A stretch of DNA of 6,291 nucleotides from an uncultured beta proteobacterium (lineage in GTDB: Bacteria > Pseudomonadota > Gammaproteobacteria > Burkholderiales > Burkholderiaceae_B): NCBI GenBank assembly GCA_903924715.1, contig CAIYCP010000642.1:1-6291 (forward strand), read 5' to 3'. Shown here piece after piece: positions 1 to 6,280 of the stretch. Position 1 is the stretch's first letter. The number at the start of each line of letters is the position of its first letter. The notes under the pieces are model-generated. The model saw only the letters and a program-made list of their open reading frames with translations, made no database searches and was not told the origin of the DNA. Made by a program: the position numbers and the translations under genes.

Positions 1-1039
1 GAATACGACCAATTTCGGGCTTGCCGTTTTCTAAGCGCGATGATGGCATTTCAATGCCATGATCCACACAATTTCGAATGATATGGATCAGTGGATCACG
101 TATCGTATCGAGTAGCGTTCGATCAAGCTCTGTGTCTGCACCTTCTTGAATCACTTCTACTTTTTTACCCAGTTCAGCTGAAATATCTCGTACGAGTCGA
201 GGGAACTTCATCCACACCTGAGAAATTGGCTCCATCCGCGTAGTCATCATCCGTTCTTGTAACTCACGCGTTAACAAGTCGATACTTCTGACTGCCGATG
301 AAAACACAGGGTCGCGAAACACATTGGCGAAGGGCAACAAGCGATTGCGGGCCAGCACCATTTCGCTGGCGACGTTAATGAGCTTATCGAGAACTTCCAA
401 ACTTACCTTGACCGGAGCTGCTGCCTGCTCGTTGGGCTTAGCAGAGCGGCTCTTTGCGACGTCGATCTCTGTCGAATCCTGATCCGGGTGCTGAGACTCA
501 TCGGGATCCGTTGCCAACGGTGCAGCAGGTAAGGTTTGCGTTGCCGGTGGTGCCGCAACAGCCGCAACAGAAGGTTCTGGCGCAGCCAGGCTAGGCATCG
601 GTGCGATGGCCGGCGAAGGGGCCGGTGCAATGGCGATCGGCGCTGGCACCAAGCCTTGCGAAAGTGCCAGCAAATTGCTCACCAGCGCATCGTCGTTTCC
701 TTCTGGTTCAAGTCGATGCAGGTCGATATTTGTAACAATGTCACGAATGATATCGACGGCTTTGAGCAAACTACTGGCTTGGTTTGAGTCAAACTGAAGT
801 GCACCTTCACGCAAGGCGCTCATCAGCGACTCTGCTGCATGGGCTAGTTTTTCTAAACGCTTGTAAGCAAACACGCCACTACTACCTTTCAGCGTGTGCA
901 TCCCGCGAAAGATATTGCCAATCAACTTAGGATCGTCAGGTTTTAATTCAAGTTGTACAAAGTCCTGATCCAACGCATCGAGAATCTCTCGAGCCTCGAG
1001 AATAAACTCTAATACGATTTCCTCGTCCGATTCTTCCAT
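1..1039 (-). CDS. cheA: Chemotaxis histidine kinase CheA, 3'-truncated by the window edge
   Basis: CheA autophosphorylates using ATP under control of chemoreceptors and passes the phosphate to CheY and CheB in the cytoplasm. The frame stays open from ATG at 1039 to the window edge, giving 346 visible residues. Residues 1 to about 120 are a P1/Hpt domain with phospho-acceptor His48 in HTLKGSSG. Residues about 130-208 are a low-complexity Ala/Pro-rich linker. From about 211 the P3 dimerisation helices follow (LINVASEMVLARNRL), then the entry to the P4 ATPase domain (FPRLVRDIS) and its N-box with Asn323, Asp326, His327 and Gly328 (RNCVDHGIE). The rest of P4 and the P5 CheW-like domain lie outside the window. 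No P2 domain is recognisable between P1 and P3. The gene starts 30 bases after the receptor stop with only a weak GAGA-type ribosome site, so translation may depend on co-transcription with the receptor. The CheA assignment is firm. A C-terminal receiver fusion cannot be excluded. Confidence 0.93.
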   Translation of the reverse strand, partial: MEESDEEIVLEFILEAREILDALDQDFVQLELKPDDPKLIGNIFRGMHTLKGSSGVFAYKRLEKLAHAAESLMSALREGALQFDSNQASSLLKAVDIIRDIVTNIDLHRLEPEGNDDALVSNLLALSQGLVPAPIAIAPAPSPAIAPMPSLAAPEPSVAAVAAPPATQTLPAAPLATDPDESQHPDQDSTEIDVAKSRSAKPNEQAAAPVKVSLEVLDKLINVASEMVLARNRLLPFANVFRDPVFSSAVRSIDLLTRELQERMMTTRMEPISQVWMKFPRLVRDISAELGKKVEVIQEGADTELDRTLLDTIRDPLIHIIRNCVDHGIEMPSSRLENGKPEIGRI

Positions 1040-1069
1040 TTTGTTCTCGATCTCGACGTTGAATCTAGA

Positions 1070-2863
1070 CTAGAACTTGAATTTATTAACTAGGCCCTGC
1101 AACTCGACCGCAATTTCAGCCAACTGCTGAGAAGCAAGTTTTGAGTTGTTCGCACCTTCTGTGGTGTTTTGTGCCGTTTCAGACACATAGACGATATTCG
1201 AGGCGATATTGGCGCTGCTGCTTGCCGCAGCAGTGACGTTACGACCCATTTCGCCGGTTGTTGCAGCCTGCTCTTCAACAGCGCTTGCGATCATGCCAGA
1301 GATATCGTTGATTCTATTGATGACGCTGGTAATTTCTACGATCGCACTCACGGCCTCTTTGGTATTGCCTTGAATCGAACTGATGTTGCCACCAATTTCT
1401 TCAGTCGCCTTTGCAGTTTGACGCGCAAGCTCTTTCACTTCATTCGCAACCACCGCAAAACCCTTGCCTAATTCACCCGCACGGGCCGCTTCAATCGTCG
1501 CATTCAACGCCAACAAGTTCGTTTGCTCTGCGATGCTTGAGATCATCTTGAGGACATTGCCGATTTCAAGACTGCTGCTATCCAGCTTGGCCATGGTGGC
1601 GCTGGCCTGCTGAGCGAGTGACACCGCCTGCGTGGCAATCGTTGAGGCCTGCACTGCGTTAATCGATATTTCGCGGATGGTTGCGCTCATCTCTTCGACA
1701 CTTGCTGCAACGGCCTGTGTGTTGCTGCTGACTTCACCTGCAGCGTTCGACACCGCTTTGGCTTGCGCAGAGGTTTCTTCTGCATTCGAGCTCATCTGTG
1801 TGCTCACTGCCGCCAACTCTTCAGAAGACGAGGCAAGTGTCCCAGCATTTTTTGAGATCGCCACAAAGGATTGGCGCGCCGTGTCAATTAAGCGATTAAC
1901 TTGTTTGCTGATATCTAAAAAGAAACCTTCTTTGTTTTCAAGCGGCACTGCAGCCGTAAAGTCGCCGGCTGCTGCAAGCGAAATAATTCCACCAATCTCT
2001 TCGGTCGTTTGTTGCGCTTTAATATTATTTGCTTTAACCGTCGCGGCCACCGCTGCACCCGCCTGCAAACTTGCCTGAAGCTTCAGCACATCTTGTGCCA
2101 TCAGGCCTATTTCATTCTTCTGATTGGTATATGGCACGTTCGTATCAAGATTTTCTTTTGCGAGATCGTTTAAGGAATCTGACAATCCTTTAATCGGATT
2201 TTTAATCGACCGCGTGATGCCGATACCCAACAACACACTGAATAACGCACTGATTGCCAAGCCAGCCCAGATGGTGAGCATCAAAGTCGAGGATAGCTCA
2301 ACACTTTTTTCATAATTAGCTTGCGCGCCCTCTATCTTGAACGCTGAAATTTCGGCGAAACCTCTAACCGTTTGCGCCAACAAATCCTGATACTCTTTGG
2401 ACGCTGTTACTTGATATCCTTTCGCGAAACCTTCCGAGTCGGCAACTTTTAAAACTTTATCGACGGCTGCGAGCCAAACCCCCAACCGCTCTTCTGCTAC
2501 ATTGATTAGCTCTATCGCCTTCGGCCGAACAAGCGTCCCTCTGGCTTCTTTCACCGTTGTCGCAAGTTGCTTTTTAGTATTGTCAATGTTGTTTTGCATT
2601 TCGGCAACTACGCCAAAGTCTCCATAATTGCGGGCTAATAACGATCGGTTCAACATACGCCCGATTGCATTAACATCCCGATTGGTCATTCGAAGTAGCG
2701 ATACACCGATCAAATCTTTCTTGAAAATCGTTTCCGACATCTCGACCAATACCTGTACCCTCCAAATGGTCATCCCTGAAACAACTGCCGTCACAATAAT
2801 AAGAAATACAAAAGCAATCGACAGCTTTGTGGCAAGTGCTAATCTTTCAAAACGACTGAACAT
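1070..2863 (-). CDS. Methyl-accepting chemotaxis protein with 4-helix-bundle-type sensor and HAMP
   Basis: This is a transmembrane chemoreceptor that senses a ligand in the periplasm and controls CheA through CheW. It has 597 residues. There is a first membrane segment at about 13-35, a mostly helical periplasmic domain at about 40-190 resembling the 4HB_MCP type, and a second membrane segment at about 193-216. A HAMP domain follows at about 217-270, then a second HAMP-like segment at about 285-333 (AAAGDFTAAVPLENKEGF). The long cytoplasmic coiled coil has Glu-pair methylation candidates (SSSEELAA at 346-353, AVEEQAAT near 528-535). The conserved hairpin tip at about 444-480 contains EQTNLLALNATIEAARAGE. 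The protein ends NKFKF and has no C-terminal NWETF-like CheR-binding pentapeptide. The start is ATG with an AGGAG site 7 bases upstream. cheA follows in the same direction. The family is certain. The ligand cannot be predicted. Confidence 0.96.
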   Translation of the reverse strand: MFSRFERLALATKLSIAFVFLIIVTAVVSGMTIWRVQVLVEMSETIFKKDLIGVSLLRMTNRDVNAIGRMLNRSLLARNYGDFGVVAEMQNNIDNTKKQLATTVKEARGTLVRPKAIELINVAEERLGVWLAAVDKVLKVADSEGFAKGYQVTASKEYQDLLAQTVRGFAEISAFKIEGAQANYEKSVELSSTLMLTIWAGLAISALFSVLLGIGITRSIKNPIKGLSDSLNDLAKENLDTNVPYTNQKNEIGLMAQDVLKLQASLQAGAAVAATVKANNIKAQQTTEEIGGIISLAAAGDFTAAVPLENKEGFFLDISKQVNRLIDTARQSFVAISKNAGTLASSSEELAAVSTQMSSNAEETSAQAKAVSNAAGEVSSNTQAVAASVEEMSATIREISINAVQASTIATQAVSLAQQASATMAKLDSSSLEIGNVLKMISSIAEQTNLLALNATIEAARAGELGKGFAVVANEVKELARQTAKATEEIGGNISSIQGNTKEAVSAIVEITSVINRINDISGMIASAVEEQAATTGEMGRNVTAAASSSANIASNIVYVSETAQNTTEGANNSKLASQQLAEIAVELQGLVNKFKF

Positions 2864-2870
2864 GCTACTG

Positions 2871-2875
2871 CTCCT
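2871..2875 (-). promoter_or_regulatory. Ribosome binding site of the chemoreceptor gene
   Basis: Read on the minus strand this is AGGAG, 7 bases before the ATG at 2863. It is a near-ideal Shine-Dalgarno site and fixes the chosen start. No convincing sigma70 or sigma28 promoter could be picked further upstream by eye. Confidence 0.75.
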
Positions 2876-2911
2876 GATTTTCAGTTAGAGGGTACAAACG
2901 AACAAAATAGA

Positions 2912-2923
2912 TCAAGATCTTGA
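2912..2923. repeat. Perfect 12-base palindrome, possible operator
   Basis: TCAAGATCTTGA reads identically on both strands. It lies 49 bases before the chemoreceptor start, in the spacer between divergent genes, which is where an operator or promoter-proximal site for the minus-strand chemotaxis genes would be expected. A palindrome of this size can arise by chance, and no regulator family is recognised from it. The symmetry is seen directly; the operator role is inference. Confidence 0.35.
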
Positions 2924-2980
2924 CTATGAAAAACTTAGCCTTTGCGATTCAGTTGAATTGCGGCGCTCGCAGCATGAACC

Positions 2981-3003
2981 TTAACGCTAGTGGTAAACGT
3001 TAA
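2981..3003. repeat. Inverted repeat TTAACG-N11-CGTTAA, possible operator
   Basis: Two perfect 6-base half-sites, at 2981-2986 and 2998-3003, face each other across 11 bases. The centre-to-centre distance is 17 bases, somewhat under two helical turns. The element sits about midway between the chemoreceptor and the MmgE/PrpD gene, so a bound dimer could act on either. No regulator gene is in the window, and the assignment rests only on symmetry and position. Confidence 0.35.
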
Positions 3004-3105
3004 TTTGCAAGATCAGCGCAACTTTTGCCCTGCTAATTGGCTATATGGCGTCTGACGCGGGTGAAATGCTAAGGTAGAAGTCTTCAAACATTGTTGATCA
3101 CACGC

Positions 3106-4524
3106 ATGAAGACCACCCCTATTGCAATTCAAACCAACGCAAGCGACCTCAGTCTTGCGCAAAAACTTGCTAAGTACGTCTTTATTTGCACGCCTCAGTC
3201 TTTACCCGCAGAGGCTTTCGCGAAAGCCGAGCTACACCTGCTTGATAGCTTCGGGCTCGCGCTCGCGTCGTATTCGCAAGACTATGCCGCGCCCTCATTG
3301 GCGGGCATCTGTGCTGCCGCAGGCCAAGGGGATTGTTTTGTCATTGGCTCAACAAAGCGCCTCGCCCCGCGCGATGCCGCGTTTGCAAATGGTTTGTTAA
3401 TGCATGGCCTGGATTTTGATGACACACATCTTGCCAGCATCATTCACGCTTCTGTCGCAAGCTTACCTACGGCCCTGGCCATTTCAGAACAGGCGGATGC
3501 CACCTGGGATGAAATGCTGTGCGCCTACATTCTGGGCATGGAAGTCGCCATCCGCATTGGCGCCTCGGTGCAAGGGGGCTTTCATCATGTTGGCTTTCAT
3601 GCCACCGGAATCGTGTCGCACTTTAGCGCGGCCGTTGTCGCAGGCAAGTTGCTGGGCCTTGACGCAGCGCAACTTTGCGCAGCGCAAGGCGTTGCCGCCA
3701 GCACCACTTCTGGCGTACAGGCGTTTCTTGAAGAAGGCGCCTGGACCAAACGCATGCACCCTGGCTGGGGCGCTTTAGCTGGGATCACCGCTGCGCACAT
3801 GGTTCAAGCAGGCTTTGTCGCACCGACTCGCCCCTACGAGGGCCGTTTTGGTTTGTACGACACGCACTTACACGACACCAAACCCTTACCAGGGCTGTTG
3901 GTTGACACCTTTGGTCATGAGTGGCGCATGCTAGAAACCGCGATCAAGCCTTATCCGATTTGTCACTTTAGCCATGGCTGTTCAGAGGCTGCCATTGTTT
4001 TGAGCACGCAGGTGAGCGAGCGCATTGACGAAATCGCCGAGATTACCGCGTGGCTGCCAGAGCCTACGTTACACATCGTTGCAGAGCCGCCCGAAGTTAA
4101 ACAAAAAGTCACCACCGATTACGAGGCAAAATTTAGTGCTCAGTTCTGTGTGGCGATGTGTTTGCTAAAAGGAAGGTTCGGGCTCAAAGAGCTCACGCCA
4201 GAAGCGCTGATTGATCAGCAGGTTCAGGCCTTGACGCGCAAAGTGATTTGCAAGGCGGACCCTGAGTCTCAGTTTCCGAAATATTTTTCAGGTGGTGTGA
4301 CGATTACTTTTAAAGATGGCTCAACACTTAGCCATCAGGTGCCCGTCAATAAAGGCGCCGGCGATCGCGCGATGTCAGCGGCAGATATACAAGAAAAGTT
4401 TTTAGCGAATGCACAATTAAAACTTTCACCTGCGCAGGCCGCCGAGACATTAAAAATATTGATGAACGCGCGCGGTCAAACTGTAAGAGCTGTGGTTAAA
4501 GCCTTGGCTGCAATGGCCAGCTAG
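3106..4524 (+). CDS. MmgE/PrpD family protein (2-methylcitrate dehydratase / cis-aconitate decarboxylase superfamily)
   Basis: Members of this cytoplasmic family dehydrate, decarboxylate or isomerise carboxylic acids such as 2-methylcitrate, cis-aconitate and iminodisuccinate. From ATG 3106 the protein has 472 residues, normal for the family. The helical N-terminal domain includes LLDSFGLALAS (45-55) and the signature HGLDFDDTH (100-108), with Asp103 and Thr107. His114, His165 (FHATG), Lys215 (TKRMHPGW) and Lys281 (IKPYPICHFSHG) fall where the family places catalytic or substrate-contacting residues, as in cis-aconitate decarboxylase. The smaller lid domain follows at about 280-400. No prpB, prpC or acnD-like neighbour is present, so a role in the methylcitrate cycle is not supported and the substrate is unknown. 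The nearby Bug receptor fits import of an organic acid. The start is uncertain: TTG at 3091 in the same frame adds five residues and has AGAAG 10 bases upstream, while the ATG has no clear Shine-Dalgarno site. Confidence 0.93.
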   Translation: MKTTPIAIQTNASDLSLAQKLAKYVFICTPQSLPAEAFAKAELHLLDSFGLALASYSQDYAAPSLAGICAAAGQGDCFVIGSTKRLAPRDAAFANGLLMHGLDFDDTHLASIIHASVASLPTALAISEQADATWDEMLCAYILGMEVAIRIGASVQGGFHHVGFHATGIVSHFSAAVVAGKLLGLDAAQLCAAQGVAASTTSGVQAFLEEGAWTKRMHPGWGALAGITAAHMVQAGFVAPTRPYEGRFGLYDTHLHDTKPLPGLLVDTFGHEWRMLETAIKPYPICHFSHGCSEAAIVLSTQVSERIDEIAEITAWLPEPTLHIVAEPPEVKQKVTTDYEAKFSAQFCVAMCLLKGRFGLKELTPEALIDQQVQALTRKVICKADPESQFPKYFSGGVTITFKDGSTLSHQVPVNKGAGDRAMSAADIQEKFLANAQLKLSPAQAAETLKILMNARGQTVRAVVKALAAMAS

Positions 4525-4534
4525 TTTGAAAATC

Positions 4535-4549
4535 CGGCACCGGATGCCG
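4535..4549 (-). terminator. Weak intrinsic terminator candidate after the small minus-strand gene
   Basis: On the minus strand, CGGCA and TGCCG form a 5-base-pair GC-rich stem around a 5-base loop just past the stop of the 69-residue gene, followed by GATTTTC. The stem is short and the T tract has only four bases. On the plus strand no T tract follows, so it would not be a standard terminator for the MmgE/PrpD gene, whose stop lies only 27 bases from that of its convergent neighbour. An overlapping 6-base inverted repeat (ATCCGG-CA-CCGGAT, 4532-4545) offers an alternative fold. Confidence 0.35.
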
Positions 4550-4551
4550 CC

Positions 4552-4761
4552 TTAATGAACATTGCGCGCGATCCAATAAACGATGCCGACTAGAGCAGAC
4601 GCGCCACTCAACGCACCACCCAAAATTTTCCAAGTCGTGCTGTGAAGCGCTTGGTGCAAATCCGCCTTAGTGGCAAAGGTATCTAGGCGGGTTTCAATTC
4701 GGGTCAAACGCTCTTGGGTATTGACCTGAAACTTTTCAAAGGGAACTACTCGCGCTTCCAT
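4552..4761 (-). CDS. Small coiled-coil protein with C-terminal membrane anchor (copy A)
   Basis: This is a 69-residue protein of unknown function. Residues about 10-40 are charged and probably a short coiled coil, containing RLTRIETRLDTFATKADL. TWK follows at 43-45, then a hydrophobic membrane segment at about 46-64 rich in Gly, Ala and Ser, and a basic, aromatic end (YWIARNVH). There is no signal peptide, which suggests a tail-anchored inner-membrane protein. It is related to the 71-residue protein at 6065-6280. The layout resembles XhlA-like and similar small membrane-associated coiled-coil proteins, but I cannot assign a family with confidence. The ATG is supported by AGGAG 8 bases upstream. 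It is 145 bases downstream of the Bug gene on the same strand and could be co-transcribed with it. It converges on the MmgE/PrpD gene. Confidence 0.8.
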   Translation of the reverse strand: MEARVVPFEKFQVNTQERLTRIETRLDTFATKADLHQALHSTTWKILGGALSGASALVGIVYWIARNVH

Positions 4762-4769
4762 CTACAACA

Positions 4770-4774
4770 CTCCT
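4770..4774 (-). promoter_or_regulatory. Ribosome binding site of small gene copy A
   Basis: Read on the minus strand this is AGGAG, 8 bases before the ATG at 4761. A strong Shine-Dalgarno site at the correct spacing is the main non-homology evidence that this short reading frame is a real gene. Confidence 0.7.
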
Positions 4775-4906
4775 ATCTCGTGAAGTAGTTATTTTCTCAA
4801 GCAAGCCCGAAGCGCACAAGCGTAAAAGTGCAACAGTTTGTCACAGCCCTGCGAATTGCAATCACGGCCAAGACACTGATCGTCGCCTAACAAGCAAAGC
4901 CTAAAT

Positions 4907-5899
4907 TTACTCGACCTTTGCGCCTGCAATATCAATAATTTTTTTGTATTTGATAATTTCAGAAGCAATCAGGTTTTTTAGCTCTTGTGGTGTGCTGGTT
5001 TCTGGATCTGCGCCAAACGCGATCAGTTTTTCTGTCACCTCGGGCATCGCAATCACTTTGACCAGCGCCTGATTCAGCCTGGTGACAATATCGATTGGCG
5101 TGCCCGCCGGTGCAAGAAAACAGAACCATCCCTGTAGGTCGTAACCCTTGACGCCTGACTCATCTAAGGTCGGAACGTCTTTCAAAGCAACATTGCGCTT
5201 TAAGCCAGTTGTCGCAATGGGGCGAATCATGCCGGCACTGATTTGCCTCTGCATCGCCGTAATATTGTCAAACATCATCGCCACACGTCCAGCCATCAAA
5301 TCAGTCAAGCCTGGCACATTACTTTTATAGGGAATATGCGTGAGTTTGGCGCCCGACATATGAACAAACAAGGCCGCAGCAAGATGGCTAGTCGTGCCAT
5401 TTCCTGACGAGGCATAGTCGTACTGACCTGGCGAAGCCTGTGACAGTCTCACCAAGTCAGCAACAGTTTTGACGGGCGAGTCGTTGGGCACCGACATCAC
5501 AAACAAGTTGGTTGCGATCAGCCCAATCGGCTCAAAATCTTTAAGGGGATCGTAGGGTAATTTGGCATACATGCCAGGGTTGATCCCATGCGTCGAGCTT
5601 GAGCCCAACAAAATGGTGTAACCATCAGCAGGTGCCCGTGCAACTTCAGCACTCCCCAGGCTGCCACCCGCGCCGGGGCGGTTATCAACCACCACCGTTT
5701 GACCCAAATTTTCTGTCAGTTTTTGTGCCAAAAATCGACCAATCACGTCTGTGCCCCCGCCAGCACCAAACGGAATCACGATCTTGATCGAACGCGTCGG
5801 CCATTGCGCCGTTTGCGCCACGACGGAGGCGGACGAGAGACCGAACAATACGGTCGCCAGCATTGCATAGGCGACACGACGGAAGTTAGCGTTTTTCAT
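4907..5899 (-). CDS. Bug/TctC family periplasmic solute-binding receptor
   Basis: This extracytoplasmic receptor belongs to the tripartite tricarboxylate transporter family, whose members bind carboxylates, amino acids or similar small molecules in the periplasm. It has 330 residues, normal for the family. The signal peptide has basic residues at the N-terminus (KNANFRR), a hydrophobic core at about 9-22 and a likely cut after VVA28. The family hallmarks are present: the first ligand loop PFGAGGGTD (43-51), VVDNRPGAGGSLG (70-82), APADGYT (89-95), the second loop ASSGNGTTSHL (163-173) and the stretch from HIPYK to LMAGRVAMMFDN (188-212). No TctA or TctB membrane subunit is in the window, so the receptor looks orphan, as many Bug proteins are. 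AGGGG lies only 4 bases before the ATG. The MmgE/PrpD enzyme 382 bases beyond its stop may act on the same substrate class. The ligand is unknown. Confidence 0.96.
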   Translation of the reverse strand: MKNANFRRVAYAMLATVLFGLSSASVVAQTAQWPTRSIKIVIPFGAGGGTDVIGRFLAQKLTENLGQTVVVDNRPGAGGSLGSAEVARAPADGYTILLGSSSTHGINPGMYAKLPYDPLKDFEPIGLIATNLFVMSVPNDSPVKTVADLVRLSQASPGQYDYASSGNGTTSHLAAALFVHMSGAKLTHIPYKSNVPGLTDLMAGRVAMMFDNITAMQRQISAGMIRPIATTGLKRNVALKDVPTLDESGVKGYDLQGWFCFLAPAGTPIDIVTRLNQALVKVIAMPEVTEKLIAFGADPETSTPQELKNLIASEIIKYKKIIDIAGAKVE

Positions 5900-5903
5900 A
5901 CAT

Positions 5904-5908
5904 CCCCT
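5904..5908 (-). promoter_or_regulatory. Closely spaced ribosome binding site of the Bug gene
   Basis: Read on the minus strand this is AGGGG, with only 4 bases before the ATG at 5899, shorter than usual. An out-of-frame ATG begins 4 bases before the chosen start (ATGTATG). The chosen start gives a normal signal peptide, and no better in-frame alternative is visible. Confidence 0.5.
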
Positions 5909-5965
5909 GCTTTTTATGGTTGTTTGATCGCAATGCTATTCCAATCCGCCGTTTAAACCAAGCGC

Positions 5966-5994
5966 GATAGCGATTTTATCTATACAAAACTATC
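5966..5994. repeat. Short inverted repeat GATAG-N19-CTATC in the Bug / small-gene spacer
   Basis: Five-base half-sites at 5966-5970 and 5990-5994 flank an AT-rich core that also contains the promoter-like string TATAGATAAAAT on the minus strand. It lies in the 165-base spacer between the divergent Bug gene and small gene copy B, which must hold the promoters for both if each is transcribed separately. Half-sites this short are weak evidence. Confidence 0.2.
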
Positions 5995-6004
5995 ACGTAT
6001 CATT

Positions 6005-6033
6005 CATACAGACGAAACCAAAAAACTTAAAAT
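6005..6033 (+). promoter_or_regulatory. Weak sigma70-like promoter candidate for small gene copy B
   Basis: The -10-like TAAAAT at 6028-6033 matches the consensus at five of six positions. The -35-like CATACA at 6005-6010 lies 17 bases upstream and matches at three of six. Transcription would start near 6040, about 25 bases before the gene. The region is AT-rich, so chance matches are expected. Confidence 0.22.
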
Positions 6034-6064
6034 ATTCGTTGGCCTTGGCTTTTGGAATGACTAG

Positions 6065-6280
6065 ATGGAAACAAGAATGACTATGCTTGAAACCCGCTTT
6101 GATACGATTGCGCCAACACTCGCAACCAAAGAAGACCTCAAGCGTCTAGAACTTAAACTCACCACCACCATCCACCATGAAATCAATTCATGCACTTGGA
6201 AAATGATCACCTGGATGTCCGCCGTGGTTGGCATGGCCTTTGCGGGTGTTTTTTATGTGGCCAGATATCTTCCGGTTTAG
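6065..6280 (+). CDS. Small coiled-coil protein with C-terminal membrane anchor (copy B)
   Basis: This is a 71-residue protein of unknown function. Residues about 5-40 form a probable coiled coil with MLETRFDT and ATKEDLKRLELKL. TWK follows at 44-46, then a membrane segment at about 48-66 and the ending FYVARYLPV. It matches the protein at 4552-4761 element by element: ETRxDT, ATKxDL, TWK, a hydrophobic segment, then YxAR. Copy B has three extra residues (APT or equivalent) before ATK and a longer helix before TWK. GGAA lies 7 bases before the ATG, an acceptable ribosome site. Internal ATGs at codons 5 and 7 are possible alternative starts but would shorten the helix. It is divergent from the Bug gene. 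No signal peptide is seen. Its role is unknown. Confidence 0.78.
   Translation: METRMTMLETRFDTIAPTLATKEDLKRLELKLTTTIHHEINSCTWKMITWMSAVVGMAFAGVFYVARYLPV

Noticed and set aside
403..797. Several overlapping open frames on both strands within the cheA linker region
   Set aside because: Their Arg-rich, low-complexity translations are shadows of the Ala/Pro-rich linker of cheA, which reads continuously through this region.
1632..2078. 148-codon open frame on the plus strand, antisense to the chemoreceptor
   Set aside because: It lies entirely opposite a highly conserved receptor coding region. Its sequence is a by-product of the Ala/Ser-rich signalling domain, and it has no clear ribosome site or recognisable domain.
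2881..3105. Sigma28-like or sigma70-like promoters for the chemoreceptor or MmgE/PrpD gene
   Set aside because: Strings such as TAAGTTTT (minus strand) and TTGCAA or TATATG (plus strand) lack a partner box at workable spacing.
3122..3800. Alternative-frame and antisense open frames inside the MmgE/PrpD gene
   Set aside because: The real frame carries the full family signature throughout. These frames have no recognisable domain or coherent composition.
4885..4904. Direct repeat GCCTAA at 4885-4890 and 4899-4904 just past the Bug stop
   Set aside because: Two 6-base copies are too little to support a repeat array or binding site. No stable hairpin or T tract is there to make a terminator.
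5148..5956. Plus-strand open frames opposite the Bug gene
   Set aside because: They are antisense shadows of a well-conserved receptor gene, with no family resemblance.
5951..5958. GTTTAAAC 8-base palindrome
   Set aside because: An isolated short AT-rich palindrome expected by chance, with no second copy seen in the spacer.
4552..6280. Inverted small genes around the Bug gene as ends of a mobile element
   Set aside because: The similarity is protein-level with only short DNA matches and lies inside coding sequence. There is no transposase, no terminal inverted repeat and no target duplication.
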